64,000 nt of DNA from Chloranthus sessilifolius (Eukaryota; Streptophyta; Magnoliopsida; Chloranthales; Chloranthaceae): NCBI GenBank assembly GCA_021018995.1, contig CM037588.1, positions 39,181,000-39,244,999 of the forward strand. The letters run 5' to 3'. The notes under the pieces were generated by a model, which was given only the letters and a program-made list of their open reading frames with translations, was not told where the DNA came from and did not search any database. The position numbers and the translations under genes are program-made. Shown here piece after piece: positions 10,796 to 21,707 of the stretch (the stretch's first letter is position 1; every line of letters begins with the position of its first letter).

Positions 10796-12042
10796 TTAAG
10801 AAATCTTTGATAAAGCGGCGATAGAAGCCAACATGCGAAGGAAAGATCGAATCTGCCGTACCGAAGTTGGTGGCGGTAAATTTGCTATTATGTCAATTTT
10901 GGCCCTGTCAACTTTTATTCCTCTTTTAGAGATAATATGCCCTAAGACTATGCATTCTTGAACCATAAAATGGCTCTTCTCCAAGCTTAGCACCAAATTA
11001 GTTTCTTTGCATCTTTCTAAGACGAGGGCAAGGCGATCAAGACAAGAATCAAAAGTTCGACCGAATACCAAAAAATCATTCATGAAAATCTCAAGAAACT
11101 TGTCTATCATATCAGAAAAGATGGCCATCATGCATCTTTGAAATGTTGCTGCAGCATTACATAACCTAAAGGGCATACGTCAATAAGCAAATGTTCCAAT
11201 AAGACACGTGAAGGTAGTCTTCTCCTGATCTTTCAGATATACCAAAACTTGATTATATCCTGAATATTCGTCTAGAAAGTAAAAATATTCCTACCTACAT
11301 GTTTTTCCAACATTTGATCAATAAAGAGCAATGGAAAATGATCCTTGCGAGTCATTGAGTTGAGTTTCCGATAGTCAATACATATGTGCCATCTTGTGGT
11401 TTCGCGTAATGGCACCAACTCACCGGCTGCATTTTCCTTGAAGGTAATCCCATATTTCTTTAGGACTACATGGATTGGACTCACCCACTCACTATAAAAA
11501 GTCAGGTAAATAATACCTGCATCTAGTAGTTTCATGATTTCTTTTTGAACAACTTCCCTCATGTTTGGAATCGGTCGTCGTTGACTTTCTCATGAAGTCT
11601 TGGCAATATCCTCTAAATGAATTTGATGCATACATATCGAGGGATCAAGCTCTTTTAGGTTAGCGACAGTCTATCCTATTGCACACTTATGCTTCACAAG
11701 TATGGTTAACAACTTACTCTCTTGTTCTATGTTAAGAGCAGATGAAATGATTACTGGGAGAGTTTCGTTAGGCCTAAGGAAAGCGTATTTGAGGGTGTCG
11801 GGAAGAAGTTTCAAATCTAAAGATGGTACTTTTTTTATAGATGGTTGTAACGGTTCGTTGGATGTAACGAGTAAAGGTTCTATCGATGGCTTCCAAGTTT
11901 TGGATTGGGAATAACGAGAAGAAGTGTCCAGCAGATAAGCCACCTCCTCAGATTGTTGCTCAAATTCCCCCAAGTCCGTATACCATAGTGCAGTTTGAAG
12001 CGCATCCTTGGAAAAGACTAAAGGCAATGCTTCTTCTACCAA
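10796..12042 (-). pseudogene. Reverse transcriptase and preceding linker of AthB pol
   Basis: Three visible blocks on the minus strand. Linker 11671-12042 with LKLLPDTLKYAFLRPNETLP and VIISSALN. RT fingers 11272-11562 with KLLDAGIIY, WVSPIHVVLKK and WHICIDYRKLNSMTRKDHFP. RT palm and connection 10796-11176 with MPFRLCNAAATFQRCMMAIF, the region of the catalytic YVDD-like loop, and GHIISKRGIKVDRAKID. All match Athila pol in order and spacing. Broken fossil. Confidence 0.85.
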
Positions 12043-12220
12043 TTCTTAAATTTTGTCTATGCTGAAGCATTCCTCAATGTTAATTGAGGCCATCTGGTTG
12101 GTTGCCGATATGACATTTAGCTGTATTCGCATGTCTCCAAATGAAACTTTCATCACCCCGATTTTATAGTTTATGCAAGCATTGGCTGTGGCCAAGAATG
12201 GTCTACCGAGAATGACAAAT

Positions 12221-12556
12221 TTATGTTGGAAATTTCAAACTTGGTTCCATGTCCAGTACCAAAAAATTGACAAGAAAAAAAAATTTATCGACCCCAACCA
12301 TCACATCTTTGATAATTCCTACCAGCCTTCGTTTTGATCTATCGGGTAACTGAAGAGTTACCGCAGTAGGCCTCATTTCTCCAAGTCCTAATTTTTCATA
12401 GACAGAGTATGGTAGCAGATTTATGTTGGCTCCTAGATTTAGAAGTGCTTTGTTTATTGCATGATCACCTATGATACATGGAATTGTGGGTACTCCAGGA
12501 TCCTTAAGCTTGGGCGGAGTTCTAGCTTGCAAGACTGAGCTTACTTGCTTACTCAA
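12221..12556 (-). pseudogene. Aspartic protease of AthB
   Basis: Would cut the polyprotein. The minus-strand frame reads KLKDPGVPTIPCIIGDHAIN, then KALLNLGANINLLPYSVYEK, LGLGEMRPTAVTLQLPDRS and VNFLVLDMEPS. This is the Athila protease layout (substrate-side strand, active-site loop, flap region, LDMEED-like end). It lies between the gag tail and RT. Broken fossil. Confidence 0.8.
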
Positions 12557-13560
12557 GAAAACTTTTTGGGAGACATTATTTCATCGTTTTCATTTTTGCA
12601 TGCACATCTCTTTTAGGAATCGTGCATAGGTTGGGACTTGCTTGATTACCTCCCGGAGGGGCAAGTTAATCTTCACTTCTTTGAAGATTTCGATGATTTC
12701 TTCCAACACTTTGGGGTTTTTATCAAAAGGTGAAGGTGCACCGAAAGCATTAGGAAAGGGTAACTTTGGTACATAAGGTACTTTGGTTACAGATTTGGGT
12801 GCACTATCTTTATTATTATTATTTTTTTGATGTTCTTTTTCTATTTTTTTGGTTTTTCTGGCAGTGGAACTTCTTCTATGGCTTCCCTTTCTTTTTCACA
12901 GGTCTGAGGGACGGCTACTTGTGTAGGCATCTCTACCCTATTGTCAATAGTTCTGCCACTTCTTAAGGTCTGAACCGCTTGAATGTGGGATGGGGAAATT
13001 GGTGTATTTCCCTCACTAAATTTCCCTCCAAAGTTGTTCACTGTTAGTGGACGCACTTGGTTATTTTCCTTCTCTACCTATTGTATGGCTACTTGCCCAA
13101 TTTGGGTTTCTATGTTTGTAATGGATTGAGTACATTAATATAAGTCCTGGGAGATTCGGGTAAGTCGAGATAGCTCCTTAGAACGTTGATGCGCTTGTTG
13201 TTATAGATCTTGGAGGATCTGAACAATAGTAGCATCATTATCTTCCTTGGACTGTTGATCAAAAGATTGGTTTGAGGCATATATCTGTTGACAATTCTGA
13301 GGATATTGTGGGTATGCATATGATAATTTTTCCTGAGTTACCCTTGGGAAGTCATAGTAGTTTCCCCACTGGGGATTATAGGAATTCTCAGGACTACCCC
13401 ACTAAGAGACAAAATTTGCTCTGTTCCCGTTGGATAACAAGAGGTGGTCGGCTATTCCATTGGGACATAAGTCGATTGGTAACATGGTCAAAATGGCTTG
13501 TCATGGCCTTGCATGGCTGTCTATTTATTATACATATATATTTTTAAAGCAAGGATTGAA
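12557..13560 (-). pseudogene. gag: C-terminal part of gag and gag-protease linker of AthB
   Basis: Visible minus-strand pieces: YNPQWGNYYDFPRVTQEKLS and YAYPQYPQNCQQIYASNQ (about 13260-13385), the gag C-terminal Tyr/Asn/Pro-rich signature; then VNNFGGKFSEGNTPISPSHI and QAVQTLRSGRTIDNRVEMPT (12841-13056), the linker before protease. The main capsid domain seen in AthA is not visible here. Broken fossil. Confidence 0.65.
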
Positions 13561-13743
13561 GACAAATCTGAGCCTCTAGCTTCTCTTATCAGTAGAAGAG
13601 TTGGGACCTCCGATTTGCTATTCCGAATGAACCTGCAAAAGCTTAAGAAGTGATCAAAGAAAATTAAAAAGATAAAGAAAAATAAAAAGAGAGAAAAATT
13701 CTAGTTTTAAAATAACATGAAAATATAGAAAAGAAAATCCGCT
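13561..13743 (-). other. AthB leader
   Basis: Untranslated stretch after the PBS. It resembles the AthA leader (phrase GCCTCTAGCTTCTCTTATCAG versus the AthA equivalent). No other feature. Confidence 0.45.
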
Positions 13744-13761
13744 TCCTCGGCAGCGGCGCCA
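13744..13761 (-). promoter_or_regulatory. Primer binding site of AthB
   Basis: Minus strand reads TGGCGCCGCTGCCGAGGA, six bases inside the LTR end. This is the tRNA-Asp type PBS of plant Athila elements, better preserved than the AthA copy. Confidence 0.85.
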
Positions 13762-13767
13762 AAAACT

Positions 13768-15205
13768 TGATGTGCTCTAAATTCATACTAAAGTCTTAAC
13801 CTATTGTAAGCGCATAATGGAAATTGCAGCACTAGTATAGGATGGTTCCCACGAGGAAGCGATTTCTTCTATATTTTATTTATCCTAAAAACTTTTATTT
13901 ATCTTTTAACTTCCTAATTTACAGGAGAAATATGAATAAAAGAATAGTTTGTTTAAACTAATTACAAAAAATAAATCTAAATCCTCCTCCTCCTAAATTA
14001 TGGTCGTCAATCACAATCCTTCAGTGCTCAGATATTTACAAAATTAAAGTGCCGTTACACTGTATTTCAGTCCTCTAGAATTTGGGCGTCAATCAAATAC
14101 TAAAATTCCTTAACACAAATTTAATCTAATCAACAATCTTCCTAAATTTGGGCGTCAATCAAACTCAAGAAAATTGAAGATGAAAAAATATAAATCATTA
14201 TACTAATCTGTAAATTTTCAATTTGAGTCGTCAATTCAAATGAAAAACTTTTAGATGTTACAAAGCAGTAAAAGTGCAAAAAAATAAATCTAAACAAGAA
14301 AGCAATTAAAAGATCTTTCATCCCTCAGTCATAGGTGTCAATTGCTCCTGAGAAATTAGAAATACTCTAATCTAATCTTCCAACTCCCAATTGCAGTCGT
14401 CAATTGCTCTCGAGAAATCATGGATATCTAAACTAAACTAAACTAAAGTTGATCGGAAGAAAACCCAAGCTCAGTCGTCAATTGATGATGAGAGTTCCTT
14501 CGATAACTCTTCTCCTTTGTCGAGCTCTCTTATTTATAGATCAAAAGGAGTCGGTTTACATTATTCTAATCTTAATAGAAGAAACGACTAAGAACAAAAG
14601 TTTCCTAATATAACTTTACTTCTAATCCTACTTCTTCCTTACTTTGAATAGTTGATGCGCTTAGGAATTGCTCCTTCGTTTTAGCAGAAGAGTCCTTTAG
14701 GAATCTCTCTTCATCAATCTTCTCAGATCCGTTACCTACCAGACTTCTATTTAAAGATATCTTCTAAGCATATGCACGACGATGTAGATCTTCACGTTCA
14801 ACAACAACAAGAGTTTGCTATTTTCGTAAAATCATAATCACGATTTTCTTTATACAACTCATAAGTCTCAGAACGATTTGGCACTACGAACGATCGTAAT
14901 TCACTTTTGTGTCGCACTCTGCTTGAAGTGTATTATGAAGAATCGTAATTCACGATTTCTCATTTCTCTTTTACTACGTTCCATCGCAAAGTACGAATTT
15001 CTGGCTTTAAACATGCGTCGAATCATCTTTTACGCTCGATTGTCTTTCTTACTGCTTTATGAGTTCATTTTGATGAAGATTAATACTTTGGTTCTCTTTT
15101 GCTGTTTATTCTTAATATTTGCACATCATCAACTTGTTAGTAGAAAACTGGGGTCTAGCATCACTAAGTTAAGGGTGATAAAATGGTATATTTTGTGACT
15201 GATCA
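13768..15205 (-). repeat. 5' LTR of AthB
   Basis: About 1438 bp. Minus strand begins TGATCAGTCAC (15205) and ends CACATCA (13768), followed by the PBS. Similar over its whole length to the AthA LTR. The right end is confirmed because Tat1 sequence (CCTTGGCAAGG) starts at 15206. Dyads of the AATCGTAAT/ACGATT type occur at 14826-14850 and 14939-14960. An inner 7-base inverted pair (TGATGTG at 13768, CACATCA ending 15128) is also present. Confidence 0.8.
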
Positions 15206-15255
15206 CCTTGGCAAGGCTGGTCTCTCTATATACACATAGTATTGTTTGCCAAGGG
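15206..15255 (-). other. Conserved hairpin of Tat1 (copy A)
   Basis: Arms CCTTGGCAAGG / TTGCCAAGGG enclose a loop with TATATACACA. The same structure occurs at 32098-32145 in Tat4 and 46326-46374 in Tat3, always between the G-patch/protease part and RT. AthB inserted at its edge. Confidence 0.6.
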
Positions 15256-15805
15256 CTAATTTCACTTTTTATTGGTTGTTTTTTTTGGGAAGTGCGTGCC
15301 AAATTTTTGGCCACCCGAAGCTTCCAAGGTTAGGGGCATTGACGCTCAATTTCTTACTTGCAGTGCCATGACCCTACCAGGTATTACAGAAAGAGCTATT
15401 TGAGATGGCTTTTGATGGTCAGCTTCCATCATGTTTACCACTGGTTTTGGCTGATCTGGGCCCTCAGATGATACCACGGGTTCGGGGGGAGTTGATACAG
15501 GTGGTTGTACTGGCGGGGCCCCTTCCTCTTCAAAGAATGACAAAGAGGGTAAGTCTATCTCGAGCTTCGGGGGGATTCATTTGGTGGATGGCAACCACTT
15601 GTTTGTGCGGGGTTAATTGTGTTGCCTTGTTATGATCAATCTTAATGACCCTTGCCCTTACAAAGGTGCTTCGAATGTGAGGTCAGTGGCGGGGATCATC
15701 TTTCAGGACTATCCCCCTAGATTTGGAGACTGCGATGGTTCGAGCCTTTTCTTTGGCTTCTCAGTTTTCCTCTTCGGTAGGCTTATAGCCTAAGCAGAAC
15801 TTAAC
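15256..15805 (-). pseudogene. Post-G-patch linker of Tat1
   Basis: Minus-strand coding remnant between G-patch and hairpin. A Pro/Glu-rich piece (FFEEEGAPPVQPPVSTPPEP, 15346-15543) is visible; it occupies the place of 31500-32000 in Tat4. No domain recognised. Broken fossil. Confidence 0.45.
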
Positions 15806-16015
15806 CTATTGACTCCCCTTTGCTTGAACTAGGTCCCACCGGGCTTGTAAGCGAGGGCCCAAACCTTTGCCTCTCTGGTAGCCCCATTTTTTGAGCATAG
15901 CTACTGCTGCTACCATTCCTCTGCCAATTTTTGAGGTGCCCTTTCCAAGGGGTTCTATTGTTGTCGTGGGTGTCTCATACTGAAAGCTATAAAGTTCAGT
16001 ATCCTCTGTCTTATG
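15806..16015 (-). pseudogene. G-patch motif of Tat1 gag-pro
   Basis: Minus-strand reading GRGMVAAVAMLKKWGYQRGK followed by GLGPRLQ is a G-patch, a glycine-rich motif found after the protease in several plant Tat-lineage elements and usually linked to nucleic-acid binding. The same motif lies at 31420-31500 in Tat4. The solo LTR separates it from its protease. Confidence 0.75.
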
Positions 16016-16020
16016 CGGCA
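16016..16020. repeat. Target site duplication CGGCA (left)
   Basis: CGGCA directly before the solo LTR; repeated at 18456-18460. It fixes both LTR ends. Confidence 0.85.
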
Positions 16021-16612
16021 TGTAATATCCTAAAAATTTTGCGTTAAACAATGACCTCGGGATCCGTACCCGACTGGTCATAGGTTTGACCGAGTAAGAG
16101 TTCAGAAACCAACTCGAGGTGTGATGAACGAATGTGATGAGAAAACAGAGTGAGTGTGTGTGGAATGTGACACGAGATCTGGAGCCACATACACCTATCT
16201 TGGGTGTGTGTGCTCAACACATAGAGAAGGGGTATATATGGGTTCAATAACCCTAAAATCAATATTGAGTAGTTGAAAGAGAGTTAAGAAGAGAGAGAGA
16301 GAGAGGAGTAAAGAAGAGTGTTGAGCAAGAAGTTATTGTGGGTGATTGGAAGGGGATTCAAGCATTTAAAAGGCCGATTCGACACGAGGGATCCGTTCAA
16401 GCCAAAGCTGGAACCCTAGCCCTTCCAACCCCTTGACCTAATCAAATTGAGATTGATTGAAGGTAAAATTTTGTAAATTAAATGCATAGGTTCTAGAGGT
16501 TTAAATTCAGTCAAGAATGTTTAAAATGATAGATTAAGTGCTTAGAAAAATGAAGGAAAAAGAGTAGGAAAAGATTTGGAAGAACAACCTAAAAGGGGGC
16601 TGAATTTTGCCA

Positions 16613-17000
16613 AATCGATTAATCGAAATTGAGATTCGATTAATCGATTTTCGCCAAGAAGTTGAAAAGTCAAAGAAACCCGAATTCGATTAATCAAACT
16701 GAGATTCGATTAATCAACTTTGGATTTCGATTAATAGATTTAGATGTCGATTAATCGACTGGGAACCTCCAGTGGCTGGAGGAAAGTGGTTTGGGGAAAT
16801 TGACTAATCGAATTGGGATTTCAATTAATCGATTTCGAATTTCGATTAATCAATTTGGGATCGATTAATCGGTTTTGGGAATTCGATTACTCGAATTGAG
16901 AATCAAATTGATAGAGTAGAAAATTTTGATTAATCGAATGGGGACCTCGATTAATCGAATTAGATTCGATTAATCGACTTTGGAGTTCGATTAATTGACT
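16613..17000. repeat. Irregular array of TCGATTAATCGA palindromes
   Basis: About 16 full or near copies of the self-complementary word TCGATTAATCGA, spaced irregularly (roughly 15-35 bases) by short G-rich or A-rich linkers such as AATTGGGATT and GGGACC. Part of the solo LTR. Confidence 0.85.
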
Positions 17001-17320
17001 GACTTAGTTTTTGGTTGACTTTTAGTTTGACTTCGAGATTCTCGGAGGGCCTTGGACCTTCTTTGTTACATCTTTATTGATGTATTGCATGTGTTATGTT
17101 GTACCATAGGGGGTACGTGTGAACTTGGGCACAAGGAGCCACGTGGGACCTTGATGCATGATTTATCAGAGACTTGAGGTAGGGAACACCTTGAACATGT
17201 ACTTTAATTTGCAAGAGCATGTATGTAGTGATATAGAATCAAATTGAAAACTGTTTAATTGCTTAAAGTTTTGTGAAAAGTGTGTGTGTGTGACATCAAT
17301 AAGAGCATCTAATAATGAGC

Positions 17321-17676
17321 CATCCCCAGGGGATGAGGAAGTGAAGTAATAAGAGCATCAGGTGTGATGCAAGTGAATAGATACATCCCAGGGATGTATC
17401 TAAGATTGAATAATGTTTGATAGGGCCTAACTGATATAAGATACCACACTTATACGGTGAATAACTATATGTAAAGCACCTGATATTTTTGCTATTTGAG
17501 GTTTGATAGGATACCCCACGGACGTGGCGGGATACCCACAACTGACGCGGTAGGATATCCGTGACCGATACGGCGGCGAAACCGTAGGCCAGTGCAGAGG
17601 CGTATCTGTACACAGTAAGGACATCCCAGGGATGTTGTGATATGTTTGAAACCCCGCCACTGATCCCCAGGGGAAA
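17321..17676. repeat. Cluster of CCC(A)GGG-centred palindromes in the solo LTR
   Basis: CATCCCC/GGGGATG at 17321-17335, ATACATCCC/GGGATGTAT at 17381-17399, ACATCCC/GGGATGT at 17621-17635 and a weaker ATCCCC/GGGGA at 17663-17676. Each has a single A at the centre; the arms differ between copies but stay complementary. Confidence 0.75.
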
Positions 17677-18455
17677 GGGGCTTGGGTACTATTTGTATTC
17701 CTAGAGAATACGTTTAAAACTGTCTATATAGATGACGATGAAGGGTATCTCATCGGGTCTCGATGCTATATTGCTCGGGAATTACTTAAGTTGAAAGGTT
17801 AAGTTTTGCTTTAGGCCTATTCAGTGTCATTCATGATTAATTAAAAGACATGTGTAAACTACCAGTAAAATGTGATTCTTTTCAACTATTTTTCTCAGTA
17901 ACTGCATAGACACATCATGCATGGCATATCATGGAATATATGTGAGTTTTAATTTATATGATCACTGTGTTTTGTTCCCTATTGAGCTAGGATGTAGCTC
18001 ACCCTAGTCCACTGTTAGTGTTGAGACTTGTATGTGGACCCCGGTGAGTCGACTAAAGACTGGTGATGAGTTAGAGCCACCTCCAGAGGACTTCTTCTAG
18101 AGGACTCTGCTGTGCATTCTTGAGAGCTTTTTGTGAGATTCTTAGTTCGGCTTGGTATGTCAAGCCTTGTTTTGTAAACAATGTAATTAAATGATGGGAT
18201 TATTCTTTTGGGGTGAACCATCAGTGATGATCAGCTATCATCGATGGTTCGGATCGGTTCTCCATTCATGCAGGGGCATGAGGGTAGAACTGTCTTTTGG
18301 TTATGTTGATAGTGTGATTCCGCATTTATATTAAATGTTTTCTTTTATCATATTGTTGCTTGATATACCAATGTTCCGTGCATAGCTAAGGGGCACGGTT
18401 AAGATGATGGTGTTGATGGCACGAGTTTTGGGGTGCTGAAATCTGGGTTGTCACA

Positions 18456-18460
18456 CGGCA
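18456..18460. repeat. Target site duplication CGGCA (right)
   Basis: Second copy of the CGGCA flank of the solo LTR. Confidence 0.85.
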
Positions 18461-19050
18461 TGTCTATCACTTTGAGATTCTCGATGCTATGGGCCACTCT
18501 TTCTTTTTCTTCTTGCCCTTCTCCCAAGATAGCTATCACCTTTTCTCTTGCGATGAATTTGAGCTGTTGGTGCAGGGTGGAGGGTACTGCCCCAATTTCA
18601 TGCAACCTGAGGTGTCCTAGTAGCAAATTAAATGTCTATTTAATGTCCATGACCTGAAAAGGGACGGAGAAGGTAATTGGACCAACTGTCAGCTAAAGGT
18701 CTACCTCTCCTATCACCTCTTTTCTGGTATGGTCAAACCCCTGAGCTCCTATCTTGGAGGGTCTGAACATGGATGGGCCAACCCCTATCTGGGTTACCAT
18801 TCTTAGCGGGCACACATTTAACGTTGAGCCATTATCTATTAGCACTAGTGGTATCACCAAGTCCCCAATTCCGACTGTGATATTGAGGGACATAGAATGG
18901 TTCCGTCCTGCTGGGAGATCGACATTGGAAAATAAAATGGCATTAGGCGCCAACACTTTGCCAATCATTTGTCCTACTTCATCTGGGGAGACTTTTTTCT
19001 AATACATGCGCATCTTTTAGGGCCACCATTAGATCTTTGAAGTGTGGTGA
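18461..19050 (-). pseudogene. Tat-type aspartic protease of Tat1
   Basis: Minus-strand reading: IGKVLAPNAILFSNVDLPAG, then IPLVLIDNGSTLNVCPLRM (active-site loop in the Tat form), RPSKIGAQGFDHTRKEVIGE, then LLGHLRLHEIGAVPSTLHQQ and LKFIARE. The last part corresponds to the LLGRPWLHEVGVIPSTLRQK segment of Tat4. Upstream (18980-19050) is the gag-protease linker. Broken fossil. Confidence 0.8.
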
Positions 19051-19879
19051 TGACTGTAGACACCCCCTTTTCGCCCTCCCGGAATATACAATCCCGTTCG
19101 ATCAACCTTTGACCATGCTCACAACTCCTGGAAAGGGATCCGAAAGTATCAAAACCCTAAATAAGGGGACTATATACTAAGCATGCAGTATATGGTTGAG
19201 ATATGGGCTGAAATATCCACCCAGAACCTTGGACCCAACAAAGCCCGAAAGTCCCTAAATTTCACGTGTGAAACTGCATGCGCAATTAAATCACATGCAG
19301 AGATACTTGCAAGTAATTAGTCCAACTTGGACTAGGAACACACTTTCGTCCACCGCCTGAAGTTTCAAATCTGGCACTTCTATGGTTGTGCGAATTTCGG
19401 TTGCACGCGTCCTCGAATGCGCGAAATTGACCCAGACATGGATTGGAACTCTAAATCCCCAGACTGCTCGAACTACTCGATTACGCACACATTCCCCTAC
19501 ACGTAATTGAATTTCATGTATGCTCCCATGCAAGAAATTAGTTTAAGACATAATGGAACTAGGACTCCCCGGCTGAGCGGATTAGCCAGTCATTCTCGAG
19601 TCCGTGACTGACTCAAACTAAATTGCACGCATAGAATCCTGTGTGAAATTCAATCCCAAGCTTGTTTCTATGCATGTAATTGGCCAATTATGCATGTGGC
19701 CAAACGCGCAGAATTAGCTTGATACCTATAAAAAGACTCCCTTACCTCCCGAATTCGAAACAAATTCATTAATTTTTTCTCCTGTCTGAAGCATAGCTCT
19801 TTTTAGGAATTTTGAGGCTCTCCCCACAACGTAGGAAGGAGGAAGAAGCGCTTGGCTTCAGGCAATTGCTCCCTAGTTT

Positions 19880-20160
19880 TCAATCCTTAGTCTTTTCAGT
19901 TCTTAATGCTTAGTTTTTTAGATCTTAATTTTCAGTTTTTAGTCTTAATTCTTAGTTCTTTTAGTTCTTAATTTTTAGCAGTTCTTGATTCTTAGTTTTA
20001 ATCATTAATTTTTATTTATAGTTCTAATTCCTAATTCTTTATTCTGAATTCTTAGTTCTAGTTCTAAATTTAAGCTTGATTCTTAATCCTCAGTTCATAA
20101 TTCTCAAGCTCTTGATCCCTAATTCTTAATTCTTAATTCTCAGTTCTTAGGTCAAATACT
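19880..20160 (+). repeat. TTCTTAATTCTTAG-type low-complexity array
   Basis: About 20 degenerate copies of CTTAATTCTTAG/CTTAGTTCTTA in the presumed transcribed part of the Tat2 LTR. Probably an amplified simple repeat. Confidence 0.7.
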
Positions 20161-20223
20161 GTCCATAATTCCCAATATTTATTAAATAGCCTTTAGCTAC
20201 TTGATTTGCCCAAGGGAGCTTAC

Positions 20224-20228
20224 GGAGG
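20224..20228. repeat. Target site duplication GGAGG (left of Tat3)
   Basis: GGAGG immediately left of the Tat3 3' LTR; same five bases at 52942-52946. Confidence 0.85.
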
Positions 20229-21707
20229 TGTGCAATCATGGATTTTTATCAAACCCGTCGTGATGATGCGCTTGTGTGAAAAATATAGAGTCACCACCCG
20301 GAGCTTTTAGTGTCCCGGGAAACCTAAATCAATATTGAAAGCACCAAAGTGCAAAAATATGACTCTGATTTTGGTCTATGCCAAAGGCTCTTGGGTAGGG
20401 GCTTCGATTATCAATCGGGAAGGTGTTAAGCACTAGACCAACCCGCTCGTAAGCGGTCCCTACTATGATTGTTTGGATGTGTAAATAATATATATATATA
20501 AAAGGAAAAGAAAATGAGTGGCACTTTCCCTTGCCCGAAGGCACATTGATCCTATTGAGCCCCTCCTGCTTGCCAAAATTTGGGGAGCGTAACGGCTCAA
20601 TTCTAGGATAGAGGAAAAGTAAAGAAGGTAGAGGAATAGAGGGGAGAGCCGAAGCTCTCGGGCCCTTATAGCATCGCTGTGGTCCTTTGTGTGAGAGCGA
20701 TGCCGGTGAGCTTTCGATAGCAAACAGGTTGTTGGATGGGTTCTAAACTCTAAGTCTAGGAAGCTAGAGGGTAAGAGAAGAGGACTACGACCTAGGTCCT
20801 ACCAAAACTGGGAGATTGATGATGGAAAATGAGATTGAAAGAGATGAACTCAGTTATGGAATTTTATGGGTTTAGTGCTAAAATGGGAGGTGGGGGATCA
20901 CTTACTCTTTTCTCTCTTTAGGAAAACTTTTCAAGCCATTGTAAAGGGAGGGGTGCCTCTCAATTTATAGGAAAAAAGGAGGTTAGGAGGGTACTTAAGA
21001 GCTAATTAGGGTTAACAATTAGATAATCTTCTAATCTAAGGTTTCCTAGGATCTTAAGGCCATGGAAAAGTGGGCAATGGTCTTCAATGGTAGATGATAG
21101 GGTAGGGCTTCAAATGACTAGAGGGCTGCAAATAGGGTAAATGAGGGTGCAACATTTCTAATAAAACCCACCCTAAATATTGGGACGGTCAAAAAGTCAA
21201 ACCCTAAAAGTGAAATTCAAGTAAAAACCAACAGTTACTGTAGCTAAGCCTGGCTCAAGTATTATCCACACCAAGCATATGTACAGTAACAGAGAAGTCC
21301 AGAGCCCACTGGGGTACCCATCCATGCTTGGCGTGTATAATATACACGCCAGGCAAATTCAGCCAAAAAATGGCTTGGCGTGTATATTATCCACGCCAGG
21401 CAATACAGCTCTAATTGAGGCAATTCTTAGCTCGTTGGAAATATGGGGAAGTGCTTTTTTCAATAGTTTATAACTAAACTCCAGTAAAGGTCTGTGTAAA
21501 CATTGGCACTCCTCCTTCCATCCACTGCTCATAAAGGTTTAGAAATTAGTCCGAGACAGGTTAATTCCTAAGGGTTTGGGATGATTCCTGAGGGGTTTTG
21601 ATATGATTCCTAATGGTGGAAGATGCTATCGGAAGCTCAAGGGGGGGGGGGGCAGGTTTCTTGAAGTATGTTTCGACCGGGCCTTGGGCCAAATTTGGGT
21701 GTCTATA
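20229..21707 (-). repeat. 3' LTR of Tat3
   Basis: About 1479 bp; minus strand starts TATAGACACCC (21707) and ends ATTGCACA (20229). Aligns with 51404-52941. Contains two strong dyads (21329-21351 arms TGGCGTGTATA/TATACACGCCA; 21375-21400) and one weaker (21248-21276). A (TA)n run lies near 20485-20500. Confidence 0.85.

Larger units (their letters stand above)
7740..15205 (-). mobile_element. AthB: Athila-like Ty3/gypsy element with most of pol
   Basis: Minus-strand element, read right to left: 5' LTR 13768-15205, PBS 13744-13761, gag tail 12557-13560, protease 12221-12556, RT 10796-12042, RNase H 10370-10700, integrase 8983-10340, env-like remnant and conserved post-pol motif 7758-8520. Only the C-terminal part of gag and no 3' LTR are seen. 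Its right end (15205) abuts Tat1 inside the hairpin at 15206-15255, so it inserted into Tat1. Several breaks in the coding part; left limit is approximate. Confidence 0.85.
16021..18455 (+). repeat. Solo LTR, 2435 bp, inserted into Tat1
   Basis: Begins TGTAATATCC and ends GTTGTCACA, flanked by CGGCA on both sides, and the Tat1 protease/G-patch text resumes across it. No internal coding region or PBS is present, so this is a single LTR left after recombination between two. Plus orientation is favoured by a TTTGTAAACAATGTAATTAA stretch near 18172-18192 that looks like a transcript end, and a TATATATGGG box near 16229. Family not certain; the TGTAATATCC/TTGTCACA ends suit a large chromovirus LTR. 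It contains two dyad clusters (16613-17000 and 17321-17676). Confidence 0.85.
15206..19054 (-). mobile_element. Tat1: Tat/Ogre-like element fragment (protease to hairpin)
   Basis: Minus-strand internal fragment: protease 18461-19050, G-patch 15806-16015, linker 15256-15805 and hairpin 15206-15255. It is split by the solo LTR 16021-18455. On the right it ends where the Tat2 LTR begins (19055), on the left where AthB begins (15205); no LTR, gag or RT of this copy is in the window. It is the oldest layer of the nest because three other elements cut it. Broken fossil. Confidence 0.8.
19055..20228 (+). repeat. First part of the Tat2 5' LTR
   Basis: Starts TGTAGACACCCCC. A promoter-like CCTATAAAAAGACTCCC box lies at about 19725-19741. 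Downstream (19880-20160) is a T-rich stretch built from repeated TTCTTAATTCTTAG-like words. The left flanking five bases are ATGAC (19050-19054); their partner is not in the window. Confidence 0.7.

Noticed and set aside
13768-15128. Shorter AthB LTR bounded by TGATGTG and CACATCA inverted ends
   Set aside because: Similarity between the AthA and AthB LTRs continues 77 bp further, and Tat1 sequence starts only at 15206, so the outer boundary fits better. The inner inverted pair may be chance.
4185-15205. One tandem Athila element sharing the LTR at 4185-5707
   Set aside because: A chromovirus fragment and a plus-strand env-like piece lie between, and the LTR at 4185 is followed by its own PBS and gag.
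16613-17000. CRISPR-like array
   Set aside because: Spacing is irregular, there are no unique spacers of fixed length, and the context is a plant LTR.
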